In this document: positions 21,571 to 29,841 of the stretch, piece by piece
How positions within the stretch are numbered: position 1 is the stretch's first letter
Layout of the letters: every line of letters begins with the position of its first letter
From: Sphingomonadales bacterium UBA2369
GTDB taxonomy: Bacteria; Pseudomonadota; Alphaproteobacteria; Sphingomonadales; Sphingomonadaceae
Length of the DNA stretch: 41,810 nt
Direction: 5' to 3'
NCBI GenBank assembly: GCA_002344055.1
Contig: DDTH01000007.1
Location: 119,606-161,415 of the forward strand
Made by a program: the position numbers and the translations under genes
Notes under the pieces: generated by a model
The model's database searches: none
What the model was told of the DNA's origin: nothing
Seen by the model: the letters and a program-made list of their open reading frames with translations, nothing else

Positions 21571-22293
21571 ATGAGCCCCGGAACGCGCCGCACCCTGTTG
21601 CTGACCCTGCTCGCGCTGGCCGCGGCGGGGATCGCGATCACGATCCTCAGCAATGTCGTAACGCTGGAGGAATTGAAGCAGCGGCGCGAGGAATTGCGGA
21701 CCCTGGTCGCGGAACGGCCGATCGCCTTCTGCAGTCTCTATTTCCTCGCCTTCGCCGTGCTCACGACCTTCTCGCCGGGCGCGTCCATCTTCAAGATGGC
21801 GGCGGGGGCGATCTTCGGGCTGGCCGGCGGCTTCGTCTTCGCGCTGTTCGCGACCTTGAGCGCCGCGACGATCGGCTTCCTCACCGCCCGCTATCTCGCC
21901 CGCACCCGGCTGGAGCGCCGCTTCCACGACCGGTTCGCGGCGATCAACCGGGGGGTCGAGCAGGAAGGCGTCGTCTTCCTGCTGGCAATGCGCCTGAACC
22001 CGCTCGTGCCCTTCTTCCTGATCAACCTCGGGATGGGGCTGACCTGCATGAAGCTCTGGAAATTCGCGCTCACCAGCCTTTTCGGGATCCTGCCGGCGAC
22101 CTTCATCTACACCAATGCCGGGACGGCGCTGGCGATGGTGGAGACGCCATCCGACATTCTCTCCGTCCGCCTGCTCGGCTCGCTCTTCCTGCTCAGCCTC
22201 ATGCCCCTGCTCGGCCGCTGGGCCGCAAAACGGCTGCGCGCCCGCCGGGCCACCATTGCGGGAGACGTTGCCGGGGACGTGCCCCAAGGCTAG
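21571..22293 (+). CDS. TVP38/TMEM64 (VTT domain) membrane protein
   Basis: A 240-residue polytopic inner-membrane protein of the VTT/DedA-like group. The family core FSPGASIFKMAAGAIFG near residues 67-84 and the re-entrant region MRLNPLVPFFLINLGMGLT near 138-156 are present, with about five or six hydrophobic segments. Relatives have been linked to lipid scrambling and membrane homeostasis; no specific substrate can be assigned here. It is followed after 8 bases by the thioesterase gene, so the two are likely co-transcribed and coupled. Confidence 0.88.
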   Translation: MSPGTRRTLLLTLLALAAAGIAITILSNVVTLEELKQRREELRTLVAERPIAFCSLYFLAFAVLTTFSPGASIFKMAAGAIFGLAGGFVFALFATLSAATIGFLTARYLARTRLERRFHDRFAAINRGVEQEGVVFLLAMRLNPLVPFFLINLGMGLTCMKLWKFALTSLFGILPATFIYTNAGTALAMVETPSDILSVRLLGSLFLLSLMPLLGRWAAKRLRARRATIAGDVAGDVPQG

Positions 22294-22301
22294 GCGGCGG
22301 C

Positions 22302-22679
22302 ATGCGTGAAATGCCGCCTTACGCCGTCACCCTCGGCATCGAACCGTTCGAGCAGGATGGCGAACATCTGTACCGCCTGCCCTTCGGCGACGTCGTGCTG
22401 GGCCGCCCCGGCTATCTCCATGGCGGCGCGATTGCCGGCCTGCTGGAGATCGCGGCGATCGGCGCGGTGCTGCGCGCGCTCGGCGAAGGGGGCACGATCA
22501 AGCCGGTCAACCTGTCCGTCAATTTCATGCGCGGCGGCACGGACCGCGACACGTTCGCGGGCGCGGTCGTGACGAGGCTCGGCGGCCGCGTCGCCAATGT
22601 CGAAGCCCATGCCTGGCAGGACGATCGCGAAAAGCCGATCGCCTCGGCGCAACTCAATCTGCTGGTGAAACGAGCCTGA
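22302..22679 (+). CDS. PaaI-type hotdog thioesterase
   Basis: A 125-residue hotdog-fold protein that probably hydrolyses an acyl- or aryl-CoA thioester. The helix-start motif GYLHGGAIAGLLE (near residues 38-50) matches the PaaI/YigI group, and the strand KPVNLSVNFMRGG forms the central sheet. An alternative ATG lies three codons downstream (22311); 22302 is kept because AGGCGGCGG precedes it. It follows the VTT gene by 8 bases and lies beside the acyl-CoA dehydrogenase genes, which suits a CoA-ester role. Confidence 0.88.
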   Translation: MREMPPYAVTLGIEPFEQDGEHLYRLPFGDVVLGRPGYLHGGAIAGLLEIAAIGAVLRALGEGGTIKPVNLSVNFMRGGTDRDTFAGAVVTRLGGRVANVEAHAWQDDREKPIASAQLNLLVKRA

Positions 22680-22689
22680 CCTCATTCCG

Positions 22690-22836
22690 CCCCTCGTTTT
22701 CGAGGGGACCGGGACCGTCGAAGACGGTGAAGGGGCCGCGCGAAGCGCGGAACTCTTGCGGCGAAGAACGGCGGCTCCGCCGCCGCCCCTCCACCATGCT
22801 ACGCATGGTCCCCCTCCCCTGCAAAAGCAGGGGAGG
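22690..22836. repeat. Array of six consecutive small hairpins
   Basis: Six perfect inverted repeats follow one another in 147 bases: CCCCTCG/CGAGGGG (22690-22707), ACCGTC/GACGGT (22714-22728), CCGCGC/GCGCGG (22736-22750), CGGCGGC/GCCGCCG (22769-22785), ACCATG/CATGGT (22793-22809) and CCTCCCCTGC/GCAGGGGAGG (22813-22836), with loops of 3-5 bases. It lies between convergent genes and may act as a composite repeat element and transcription barrier. There is no open frame of note. Confidence 0.88.
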
Positions 22837-22844
22837 ATCTTTGC

Positions 22845-23978
22845 TCAATAACCCGTCAGCCGCGCCACGCGGTCAATGTGGTAGTTGGCATCGCCCCACA
22901 GCTCGTCCAGCGCCCGGTCGCGCTTCATGTAGAGGCCGATATCATGCTCGTCGGTCATGCCGATGCCGCCATGCATCTGCACGCCTTCCTGCACCGATAG
23001 GCGCGCCGCCTGCCCGGCCTTGGCCTTGGCGACGGAGACCATCAGTTCCGCTTCGTCCGAACCTTCGTCCAGAAGCTGCTGGGCCTTCAAAGTCGCGGCG
23101 CGCGCGATTTCCAGTTCGCCGTACAGATGCGCGGCGCGATGCTGGAGCGACTGGAAGCTGCCGATCGGCACGCCGAACTGGCTGCGCTGCTTCAGATAAT
23201 CGACCGTCAGGTCCATGGCGCCCGAAGCGACGCCGACCATCTCCGCCGCCGCGCCCGCGCGACCCGCGCCAAGCAATTGCGTCAGCACCGCCCAGCCCTG
23301 ATCGACTTCGCCGACGACGGCATCGGCGTCGACCGCGACCTTATCGAAACTCAGCCGGGCCGCCATCGCGCTGTCCAGCGTACGCTCGCTCGCGGCCGAG
23401 AGTCCGGCGGCATCCTTCTCGACCGCGAACAAAGTCAGCCCGTCAGTCTCGCCAGCCGCACCGCCGGTGCGCGCCGCGACCAGAATCACGTCGGCCGATC
23501 CGCCCTGCACCACGAAGCTCTTCTCGCCGCTCAGCATGAAGCCGTTGCCCGAGCGCTCTGCCCGCATCTCGATCTGCTCCGGCCGGTGCTTGCGGCCCTC
23601 GTCCAGCGCCACCGCCGCGACCGTGTCCCCGCTCAGGATGCCCGGCAACCAGCGCTCGCCCGCCGCCTTGCCCTTCACCGCTTCCACGAAAGCCACCGCG
23701 CTCACCAGGAAGGGCGACGGCGTCAGATTGCGCCCGATCTCCTCCAGCACGATCCCCGCCTCGACATGGCCGAGCCCGAGCCCGCCCTCCGCTTCCGACA
23801 CGAGAATGCCGGTGAAGCCCATCTCGGCGAACTGCTTCCACAGCCCATGCCCGAAACCGTCCTTGCAGGAAATGTCGCGCCAGTGGCGCAGCTGCGTCTT
23901 GATCGCGCCCTGCTCGGCCATGAACTCGCGCGCCGTATCGCGCAGCATCGCCTGATCGTCTGTGAGATAAAGCGGCAT
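22845..23978 (-). CDS. Acyl-CoA dehydrogenase subunit apparently lacking the catalytic Glu
   Basis: A 377-residue FAD-dependent acyl-CoA dehydrogenase homologue. N-terminal helical domain (1-115), beta domain with GEKSFVVQGGSADVILVAAR, and C-terminal helices (SQFGVPIGSFQSLQHRAAH, VQMHGGIGMTDEHDIGLYMK) are all present. At the C terminus, where active members have an EGT/EGGT segment with the catalytic glutamate, this protein reads DELWGDANYH. It may therefore be the partner subunit of a heteromeric enzyme with the product of the next gene upstream, as in FadE/ChsE alpha2-beta2 enzymes. GGAAGAG precedes ATG 23978. A repeat element separates it from its partner gene by 156 bases. Confidence 0.9.
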   Translation of the reverse strand: MPLYLTDDQAMLRDTAREFMAEQGAIKTQLRHWRDISCKDGFGHGLWKQFAEMGFTGILVSEAEGGLGLGHVEAGIVLEEIGRNLTPSPFLVSAVAFVEAVKGKAAGERWLPGILSGDTVAAVALDEGRKHRPEQIEMRAERSGNGFMLSGEKSFVVQGGSADVILVAARTGGAAGETDGLTLFAVEKDAAGLSAASERTLDSAMAARLSFDKVAVDADAVVGEVDQGWAVLTQLLGAGRAGAAAEMVGVASGAMDLTVDYLKQRSQFGVPIGSFQSLQHRAAHLYGELEIARAATLKAQQLLDEGSDEAELMVSVAKAKAGQAARLSVQEGVQMHGGIGMTDEHDIGLYMKRDRALDELWGDANYHIDRVARLTGY

Positions 23979-23998
23979 CCGTCTCTTCCTTTTCCCTG

Positions 23999-24127
23999 TC
24001 CCCGGCGGGGAGAGGATACGAAGCCTTGGCGGCTCTGCCGCCTAGGCGAAGTTGGTGAGGGGGTACGGCGGCCGGTGCATCCCTCTGACGCCGAGCCCCC
24101 TCACCCCAGCCCTCTCCCCGCCGGGGA
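23999..24127. repeat. Nested inverted-repeat element
   Basis: A 129-base element bounded by perfect 17-base inverted ends (TCCCCGGCGGGGAGAGG at 23999-24015 and its complement at 24111-24127), with an inner 10-base pair GGTGAGGGGG (24054-24063) / CCCCCTCACC (24096-24105). It lies between two acyl-CoA dehydrogenase genes that should be co-transcribed. It has the size and form of a short non-coding palindromic repeat. Confidence 0.9.
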
Positions 24128-24134
24128 GAGGGAG

Positions 24135-25295
24135 CTAGGCGCCCGGCAGTCCCAAAATCCGTTTCGCCACAATGTTCAGCTGCACTTCGCTGGTGCCGCC
24201 CTCGATCGAATTGGCCTTGGTGCGCAGCCATTCGCGGGCATCCTTGCCGCCGCGCGAGGCTTCGCTTTCCCATTCCAGCGCCGCCGATCCGCCGGCTGCC
24301 ATCACCAGTTCGTGGCGCCGCTTGTTCAGCTCGGTACCCGCATATTTCATCATGCTCGGCTGGGCCGGATGCGCGCGTCCGGCCTTCAGCTCATCGATGA
24401 ACCGCTCGCTCATCGCCTTGAACGCCAACGCATCAACATCGAACCGCGCCACGTCCGCGCGCAGCAACGGATCGTCCGCCAGCGCATTCTTCGCCTTGTC
24501 GCCCAGCGTGACGCTGCCATGGCCGAGGCCCATGCCGCTGATCATCTCGCGCTCGTGACCGAGCAGATATTTGGCGACGTCCCAGCCCTTGTTGAGCTCC
24601 CCGACCAGCTGATCCTTCGGCACCTGCACATCGTCGAAGAAGGTCTCGCAGAACGGCGAGTAGCCGGAGATCAGCAGGATCGGCTTGGTCGACACGCCCG
24701 GACTGGCCATGTCGAACAGCAGGAAGCTGATGCCGTTATGCTTGCTCTCTTTCGACGTGCGAACGAGGCAGAAAATCCAGTCCGCCTTGTCGGCATAGGA
24801 GGTCCAGACCTTCTGACCGTTGACCAGGAAATGGTCGCCTTTATCCTCCGCCGAGGTCTGCAAACCGGCGAGGTCCGACCCCGCGCCCGGCTCCGAATAA
24901 CCCTGGCACCAGCGTATCTCGCCGCGCGCAATCTCGGTCAGGAAGCGCTTCTTCTGCGCCTCATTGCCATATTTCAGCAAAGCCGGACCGAGCATCGAGA
25001 TGCCGAAGCTCATCAGCGGATTGCGTGCGCCGATGCGGGCCATTTCCTGCTTGAGGATCTTCGTCTCGGCCGGCGAAAGCCCCCCGCCGCCATATTCCTT
25101 GGGCCAGTCCGGCACCGTCCAGCCGCGTTCGGCCATCCGCTCCATCCAGAGCTTCTGCGCATCATTCTTATATTCGGGATTGCGTCCGCCCCAGCAGGCA
25201 TCGCTCTCGTCGCGCATCGGCTCGCGCATTTCGGCCGGGCAATTCGCCTCCAGCCAGGCGCGCGTCTCGGCGCGGAACGTCTCGAGGTCGGTCAC
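24135..25295 (-). CDS. Acyl-CoA dehydrogenase with intact catalytic segment
   Basis: A 386-residue FAD-linked acyl-CoA dehydrogenase that would introduce the 2,3 double bond in an acyl-CoA. The FAD/substrate motif QGYSEPGAGSDLAGLQT is near residues 130-146, KVWTSYAD near 163, and the C terminus contains NSIEGGTSEVQLNIVAKRIL with the putative catalytic Glu. This is the type found in the active subunit of heteromeric dehydrogenases acting on branched or steroid side-chain CoAs. The start is GTG at 25295, with AGGGAGAG 6 bases ahead. A palindromic operator (25308-25323) abuts the ribosome-binding site, so the leader is very short and the unit is likely repressor-controlled. Confidence 0.92.
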   Translation of the reverse strand: MTDLETFRAETRAWLEANCPAEMREPMRDESDACWGGRNPEYKNDAQKLWMERMAERGWTVPDWPKEYGGGGLSPAETKILKQEMARIGARNPLMSFGISMLGPALLKYGNEAQKKRFLTEIARGEIRWCQGYSEPGAGSDLAGLQTSAEDKGDHFLVNGQKVWTSYADKADWIFCLVRTSKESKHNGISFLLFDMASPGVSTKPILLISGYSPFCETFFDDVQVPKDQLVGELNKGWDVAKYLLGHEREMISGMGLGHGSVTLGDKAKNALADDPLLRADVARFDVDALAFKAMSERFIDELKAGRAHPAQPSMMKYAGTELNKRRHELVMAAGGSAALEWESEASRGGKDAREWLRTKANSIEGGTSEVQLNIVAKRILGLPGA

Positions 25296-25307
25296 TGGCG
25301 GCTCTCC

Positions 25308-25323
25308 CTTACGTAAACGTCAG
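25308..25323 (-). promoter_or_regulatory. Operator A (LiuR-like palindrome) for the paired dehydrogenases
   Basis: Minus strand CTGACGTTTACGTAAG, core ACGTTTACGT at 25320-25311. It matches the pattern TTTACGTNNACGTAAA that also appears at 26368-26383 and 30389-30404. It lies directly upstream of the ribosome-binding site of the dehydrogenase gene starting at 25295. From memory the pattern resembles sites of the MerR-family regulator LiuR of acyl-CoA/branched-chain catabolism. Confidence 0.65.
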
Positions 25324-25376
25324 GTGCCGTGACGAAAGGCCCGAGTCAATCTGTCCGATCCCCAACCCCGTCCTGG

Positions 25377-25445
25377 CTGAGCTTGTCGAAGCCCTGCCCT
25401 TCCTCTCCCCGGCTCCAAAGAAGGACAGGCCTTCGACAAGCTCAG
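25377..25445. repeat. Intergenic palindrome with CTGAGCTTGTCGAAG arms
   Basis: Arms at 25377-25396 and 25426-25445 are complementary at 19 of 20 positions (CTGAGCTTGTCGAAG core), with a 29-base loop. This GAGCTTGTCGAAG palindrome is widespread between genes in sphingomonads by my recollection. It separates the divergent operator region from the 3' end of the lipoprotein gene. Confidence 0.88.
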
Positions 25446-25467
25446 GCAAGGCGGGTTCCGAAGAGAG

Positions 25468-26244
25468 TCAAGTACACATCGAAAGAAACGCAATCTCCAG
25501 CACCGTGCCCGCTTCGGCCGGGCCTGCGACCGCTTCGGCCGGGGTATATTGGCGGAACGAAATCTCCGCCCCCGCCGCGTCGGTCTGGCGCAGCGCCAGC
25601 GGCTGGATGGTGCGCGCCTGGCAGTCGATCCGCAGCCGGTACATATTGTTGGTCGCCGCGCCGCTGTCGGGATCGGTCATCCGGAACCAGGCGATGCGGG
25701 TCGTCCCCTCCTGCTCGATGCTGCGCGCGTCGATGCCAATCGACTGGCCCGATTCGGCCGAGCCGAGATTGAGCCACGTCGCGGTCGCCGCGGGCACGGA
25801 CGGCGTGACCGGCGTCATGTCGACCGGAATGTTGCCGCTCATCGTCACCGGCGCGGCGCCGGCCGTCGGCGCCGCCGGTGTGGCTACAGTCGGTACCGCC
25901 GCGGCCACCTGCAAATTGCACGCGCCGATCGCGGTATCCAGCGCCGCCCGGGCTCCGCCGCCCGCCGAGCCGGCGATCGCCTGCAAATTGCCGATGTTGA
26001 GCTGCGCCTCGTTGGCCGGCCGGACCGACGCCGCCACTTCCTGCAGCCGCCGCACCTCGACCTTGGACAGGCTCCCGCCGAGCGCGGCGCTGACGCACTG
26101 GCTCTGTTCGACATCGAGCCCGTAGCGCAGCAATTGCGGCCGGATGATGCCGGGTTCGTCGCGGAACCAGTCGGACGCATAGCCTGTCGCGCAGCCGGCC
26201 AGCAGGAGCGGCGCGATCAATAGGGGCGGCAGGCGGCGCTTCAT
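25468..26244 (-). CDS. Lipoprotein with surface-adhesin-E-like C-terminal domain
   Basis: A 258-residue putative lipoprotein: lipobox LLLAGC with Cys18, strong GGGAGAG ribosome-binding site before ATG 26244. Residues 20-110 are helical (VEVRRLQEVAASVRPANEAQ) and a Pro/Ala/Thr-rich linker covers about 115-150. The C-terminal part (WLNLGSAESGQSIGIDARSI, ...RIAWFRMTDPDSG, ...YRLRIDCQARTIQPL) has the alternating-strand look of the surface-adhesin protein E domain. Function is unknown. It is divergent from the dehydrogenase at 26402 and shares its upstream region with operator B. Confidence 0.78.
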   Translation of the reverse strand: MKRRLPPLLIAPLLLAGCATGYASDWFRDEPGIIRPQLLRYGLDVEQSQCVSAALGGSLSKVEVRRLQEVAASVRPANEAQLNIGNLQAIAGSAGGGARAALDTAIGACNLQVAAAVPTVATPAAPTAGAAPVTMSGNIPVDMTPVTPSVPAATATWLNLGSAESGQSIGIDARSIEQEGTTRIAWFRMTDPDSGAATNNMYRLRIDCQARTIQPLALRQTDAAGAEISFRQYTPAEAVAGPAEAGTVLEIAFLSMCT

Positions 26245-26367
26245 GAAACTCTCCCTGCGCCGTGAGTTATCAAGCCCCGCGCGCGATTGCATCAGCCAAA
26301 TCGCGCGAGGATGCCGCCAAACCGCCCCTTGTTTGCACAATCGGATCGGGCTAGCGCAGCCCTCAGG

Positions 26368-26383
26368 TTTACGTGAACGTAAA
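26368..26383 (+). promoter_or_regulatory. Operator B (LiuR-like palindrome) for the dehydrogenase-SDR unit
   Basis: TTTACGTGAACGTAAA, two perfect 7-base arms around GA. The same flank CCTCAGG precedes this site and site C. It lies 6 bases ahead of the CGGGAG ribosome-binding site of the gene starting at 26402, and also within the region upstream of the divergent lipoprotein gene. Confidence 0.75.
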
Positions 26384-26401
26384 GCAGACGGGAGACGCGG
26401 C

Positions 26402-27640
26402 TTGGACTTTTCTCTCACCGAACGCGAAGCGCATTATCGCGACCGCGTCCGCGACTTCATCGAAACGCACATTCGCCCGCGCAAGGCCGATTACAAGGCG
26501 CAGGTCGCCGAGGGCGACCGCTGGCAGCCGGTGCCGGTGATCGAGGAATTGAAGCCCAAGGCAAAGGCCGCCGGCCTGTGGAACCTCTTCATGCCGCCGG
26601 GCCACGCGCTCAAGCATGTGGACGAGAGCTTCCAGTTCGAGGGCACCCAGCTCTCCAACCTCGAATATGCCCTCTGCGCCGAGGAGATGGGCCGCATCCT
26701 GTGGTCGAGCGAAGTGTTCAACTGCTCGGCCCCCGACACCGGCAATATGGAGGTGTTCCACCGCTACGGCACGCGCGAGCAGAAGGAACAATGGCTCCGC
26801 CCGCTGATGAATGGCGAGATCCGCTCCGCCTTCCTGATGACCGAGCCGGCAGTCGCCTCGTCGGACGCGACCAACATCGAATGCCGGATCGACCGCGACG
26901 GCGATGATTATGTCATCAACGGCCGCAAATGGTGGTCGTCCGGCGCGGGCGATCCGCGCTGCAAGGTCGCGATCCTGATGGGCAAGACCGACTTCGGCGC
27001 GCAGAAGCACCAACAGCAGTCGATGATCCTGGTCCCCATCGACGCCCCGGGCATCACCGTCGAACGCGCCCTCACCGTCTTCGGCTATGACGACGCCCCG
27101 CACGGCCATATGGAGATCGAACTGAAGGACGTGCGCGTCCCCGCCTCGAATCTCCTGCTCGGCGAAGGCCGCGGCTTCGAGATCGCGCAGGGCCGCCTCG
27201 GCCCCGGCCGCATCCACCATTGCATGCGCACGATCGGCGCGGCCGAGGAGGCGCTTGCGGCCATGGTGAAGCGCCTGCAAAGCCGCATCGCCTTCGGCAA
27301 GCCGCTCTCCGCCCACAGCGTCTGGGAAGAACGCATCGCCCGCGCCCGCATCGACATCGAAGCCTCGCGGCTCCTTTGTTTGAAAGCCGCCGACGTCATG
27401 GACAAGGCCGGCAACAAGGCCGCCGCGCTCGAAATCGCGATGATCAAGGTGCGCGCGCCGAACATGGCCCTGCGCATCATCGACGACGCGATCCAGGCGC
27501 ATGGCGGCGCCGGCGTCAGCCAGGATTTCGACCTCGCCTACAGCTATGCCGGCATCCGCACGCTCCGGCTGGCGGACGGCCCCGACGAAGTCCACGCCCG
27601 GGCGATCGCCAAGCTGGAATATGCGCGGCATGCCTCGTAA
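26402..27640 (+). CDS. Acyl-CoA dehydrogenase (long-chain/ACAD10-11 type)
   Basis: A 412-residue FAD-dependent acyl-CoA dehydrogenase. Visible blocks are FLMTEPAVASSDATNIEC (FAD/substrate loop), INGRKWWSSGAGDPRCKVAI, FGYDDAPHGHMEIELKDVRVP, GRIHHCMRTIG with the Arg that precedes the active-site helix, and QAHGGAGVSQDFDLA near the C terminus. The pattern resembles the ACAD10/ACAD11 branch. The start is TTG at 26402, chosen because GGGAG lies 7 bases ahead, homology starts at LDFSLTERE, and the upstream in-frame codons run through operator B. It heads a likely operon with the two SDR genes, though repeat elements fill both gaps. Confidence 0.9.
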   Translation: MDFSLTEREAHYRDRVRDFIETHIRPRKADYKAQVAEGDRWQPVPVIEELKPKAKAAGLWNLFMPPGHALKHVDESFQFEGTQLSNLEYALCAEEMGRILWSSEVFNCSAPDTGNMEVFHRYGTREQKEQWLRPLMNGEIRSAFLMTEPAVASSDATNIECRIDRDGDDYVINGRKWWSSGAGDPRCKVAILMGKTDFGAQKHQQQSMILVPIDAPGITVERALTVFGYDDAPHGHMEIELKDVRVPASNLLLGEGRGFEIAQGRLGPGRIHHCMRTIGAAEEALAAMVKRLQSRIAFGKPLSAHSVWEERIARARIDIEASRLLCLKAADVMDKAGNKAAALEIAMIKVRAPNMALRIIDDAIQAHGGAGVSQDFDLAYSYAGIRTLRLADGPDEVHARAIAKLEYARHAS

Positions 27641-27780
27641 ATCCTCCCCGGAACGGGGAGGGGGACCGCTCGCCACAGGCGAGTGGTGGAGGGGTCCCAC
27701 CCATCAAGAAAACGGAATGTGGAGAGGCGGGTCCCCTCCGTCAGCGCGTCGCGCTGCCACCTCCCCGTTCCGGGGAGGAT
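27641..27780. repeat. Inverted-repeat element with 21-base ends
   Basis: A 140-base element bounded by perfect 21-base inverted ends (outer part ATCCTCCCCGGAACGGGG). It begins on the base after the TAA of the dehydrogenase gene and ends 5 bases before the ATG of the SDR gene. The GGGGAGG of its right arm (27772-27778) is the ribosome-binding site of that SDR gene. Confidence 0.92.
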
Positions 27781-27785
27781 TCTAG

Positions 27786-28559
27786 ATGTCTCTCTTCGAT
27801 CTCACCGGCAAAGTCGCCATCATCACCGGCTCCAGCCGCGGCATCGGCCGCGCCATCGCCGAAGCCTTGGCGGATCAGGGCGCGAAGGTGGTGATTTCCT
27901 CCCGCAAGGCCGAGGCCTGCCAGGACGTCGCCGACGCGATCAACGCGAACCATCCCGGCGCCGCCATCGTCGTCCCGGCCAGCATCTCGTCGAAGGAAGC
28001 GCTGCGGGAACTGGTCGACGAAACCCGCCGCCAGCTCGGCCGCATCGACATCCTCGTCTGCAACGCCGCCTCCAACCCCTATTACGGCCCGATGGCCGGG
28101 ATCAGCGACGATCAGTTCCGCAAGATCCTCGACAACAATGTCATCGCCAATCACTGGCTGATTCAGATGGTCGCGCCCGAAATGCTGGAGCGCGGCGAAG
28201 GCTCGATCATCATCGTCAGCTCGATCGGCGGCCTGACCTCCTCCGCGACGATCGGCGCCTACAACATCTCCAAGGCCGCGGATTTCCAGCTCGCCCGCAA
28301 TCTCGCCGCCGAATTCGGGCCGCAGGGCGTGCGCGTAAACTGCATCGCCCCCGGCCTGGTCCGCACCGATTTCGCCAAGGCGCTCTGGGAAAATCCCGAC
28401 ACGCTGAAGGCCGTCACCCGCCACACCCCGATGCGGCGCATCGGCGAGCCGCACGAGATTGCCGGCGCGGCGGTGTTCCTCGCCTCGCCCGCCTCCACCT
28501 TCATGACCGGCCAGACCATCGTCGTGGACGGCGGCAGCACCACCGGAGCGGGGTTGTGA
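27786..28559 (+). CDS. Short-chain dehydrogenase/reductase
   Basis: A 257-residue classical SDR. The cofactor motif TGSSRGIG is at residues 14-21 (Arg after it suggests NADP(H) is possible). CNAAS replaces the usual NNAG at 92-96, and the catalytic set Asn117, Ser145/146, Tyr159 and Lys163 (AYNISK) is intact. The C-terminal DGGSTTGAG is typical. Such enzymes oxidise 3-hydroxyacyl or other secondary alcohols; placement after an acyl-CoA dehydrogenase suggests a 3-hydroxyacyl-CoA or related step. Its ribosome-binding site is part of the preceding repeat. Confidence 0.92.
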   Translation: MSLFDLTGKVAIITGSSRGIGRAIAEALADQGAKVVISSRKAEACQDVADAINANHPGAAIVVPASISSKEALRELVDETRRQLGRIDILVCNAASNPYYGPMAGISDDQFRKILDNNVIANHWLIQMVAPEMLERGEGSIIIVSSIGGLTSSATIGAYNISKAADFQLARNLAAEFGPQGVRVNCIAPGLVRTDFAKALWENPDTLKAVTRHTPMRRIGEPHEIAGAAVFLASPASTFMTGQTIVVDGGSTTGAGL

Positions 28560-28574
28560 CCCGTCCCCCACCCA

Positions 28575-28659
28575 CCGTCATTGCGAGCGTAGCGAAGCAA
28601 TCCATCCTGCGAGGCCGGGGCACTGGATTGCTTCGTCGCTCCGCTCCTCGCAATGACGG
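28575..28659. repeat. Palindromic CCGTCATTGCGAG repeat
   Basis: Complementary arms CCGTCATTGCGAG (28575-28587) / CTCGCAATGACGG (28647-28659) and CGAAGCAATCCA / TGGATTGCTTCG (28624-28635) form a long imperfect hairpin. This sequence family is common between genes in proteobacteria. Its right end runs into the GGGAGGGAA ribosome-binding site of the next SDR gene. Confidence 0.88.
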
Positions 28660-28670
28660 GAGGGAATGAT

Positions 28671-29456
<786 letters not shown>

Positions 29457-29511
29457 ACTCCCAATCCGTTTCCGCCCGGACGGCCGCTAAGGGTCGAAAG
29501 TGGATGTTCGC

Positions 29512-29841
29512 TCAATGCGACACCGAGCTGGAAAAGCCGTTCATAATGACCACGCCCACGACGATGAAGCCCATGCCGATCATAGCGGCGGTATCGAGCT
29601 TCTGGCCTTGGATCAGCCATGCAACACCCGCAACCAACACTACGCCTAAGCCTGCCCAGATCGCGTAAGCGACACCGGTCGGGATGGTCCGCAATGCCAG
29701 CGCAAGAAAATAGAATGTGACTAGATAGCCACCGAGGGCGATCACTGTCGGGCCGAGCTTCGTGAAACCCTCTGTCTGGCGGAGGAACGATGTCGCGAAC
29801 ACTTCACCAATGATGGCAATCGCAAGATAGAGATACTGCAT
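29512..29841 (-). CDS. Small multidrug resistance (SMR/EmrE-type) exporter
   Basis: A 109-residue protein with four membrane helices, the standard SMR length. The proton/substrate-binding Glu13 (IIGEVFATS), the GY motif at 38-39 and Trp62 (AYAIWAGLG) match the EmrE drug-exporter type, which works as a dual-topology dimer exchanging cations for protons. Some family members export guanidinium instead. AAGGAG precedes ATG 29841, and it can pair with CGCTCC 12 bases earlier (29850-29873), so the site may be partly hidden. The surrounding DNA is poorer in G+C than the window average. Confidence 0.93.
   Translation of the reverse strand: MQYLYLAIAIIGEVFATSFLRQTEGFTKLGPTVIALGGYLVTFYFLALALRTIPTGVAYAIWAGLGVVLVAGVAWLIQGQKLDTAAMIGMGFIVVGVVIMNGFSSSVSH

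Noticed and set aside
23127..25316. 729-codon plus-strand open frame opposite the two acyl-CoA dehydrogenases
   Set aside because: Crosses the repeat element and two strong genes; low-information composition.
26243..26401. Upstream extension of the acyl-CoA dehydrogenase beginning at an ATG at 26243
   Set aside because: It would run through operator B and the divergent promoter, has no family similarity, and a better ribosome-binding site precedes TTG 26402.
18477..28659. Insertion sequences represented by the palindromic repeats
   Set aside because: No transposase frame, target duplications or terminal structures of known IS families; sizes fit non-coding repeats.
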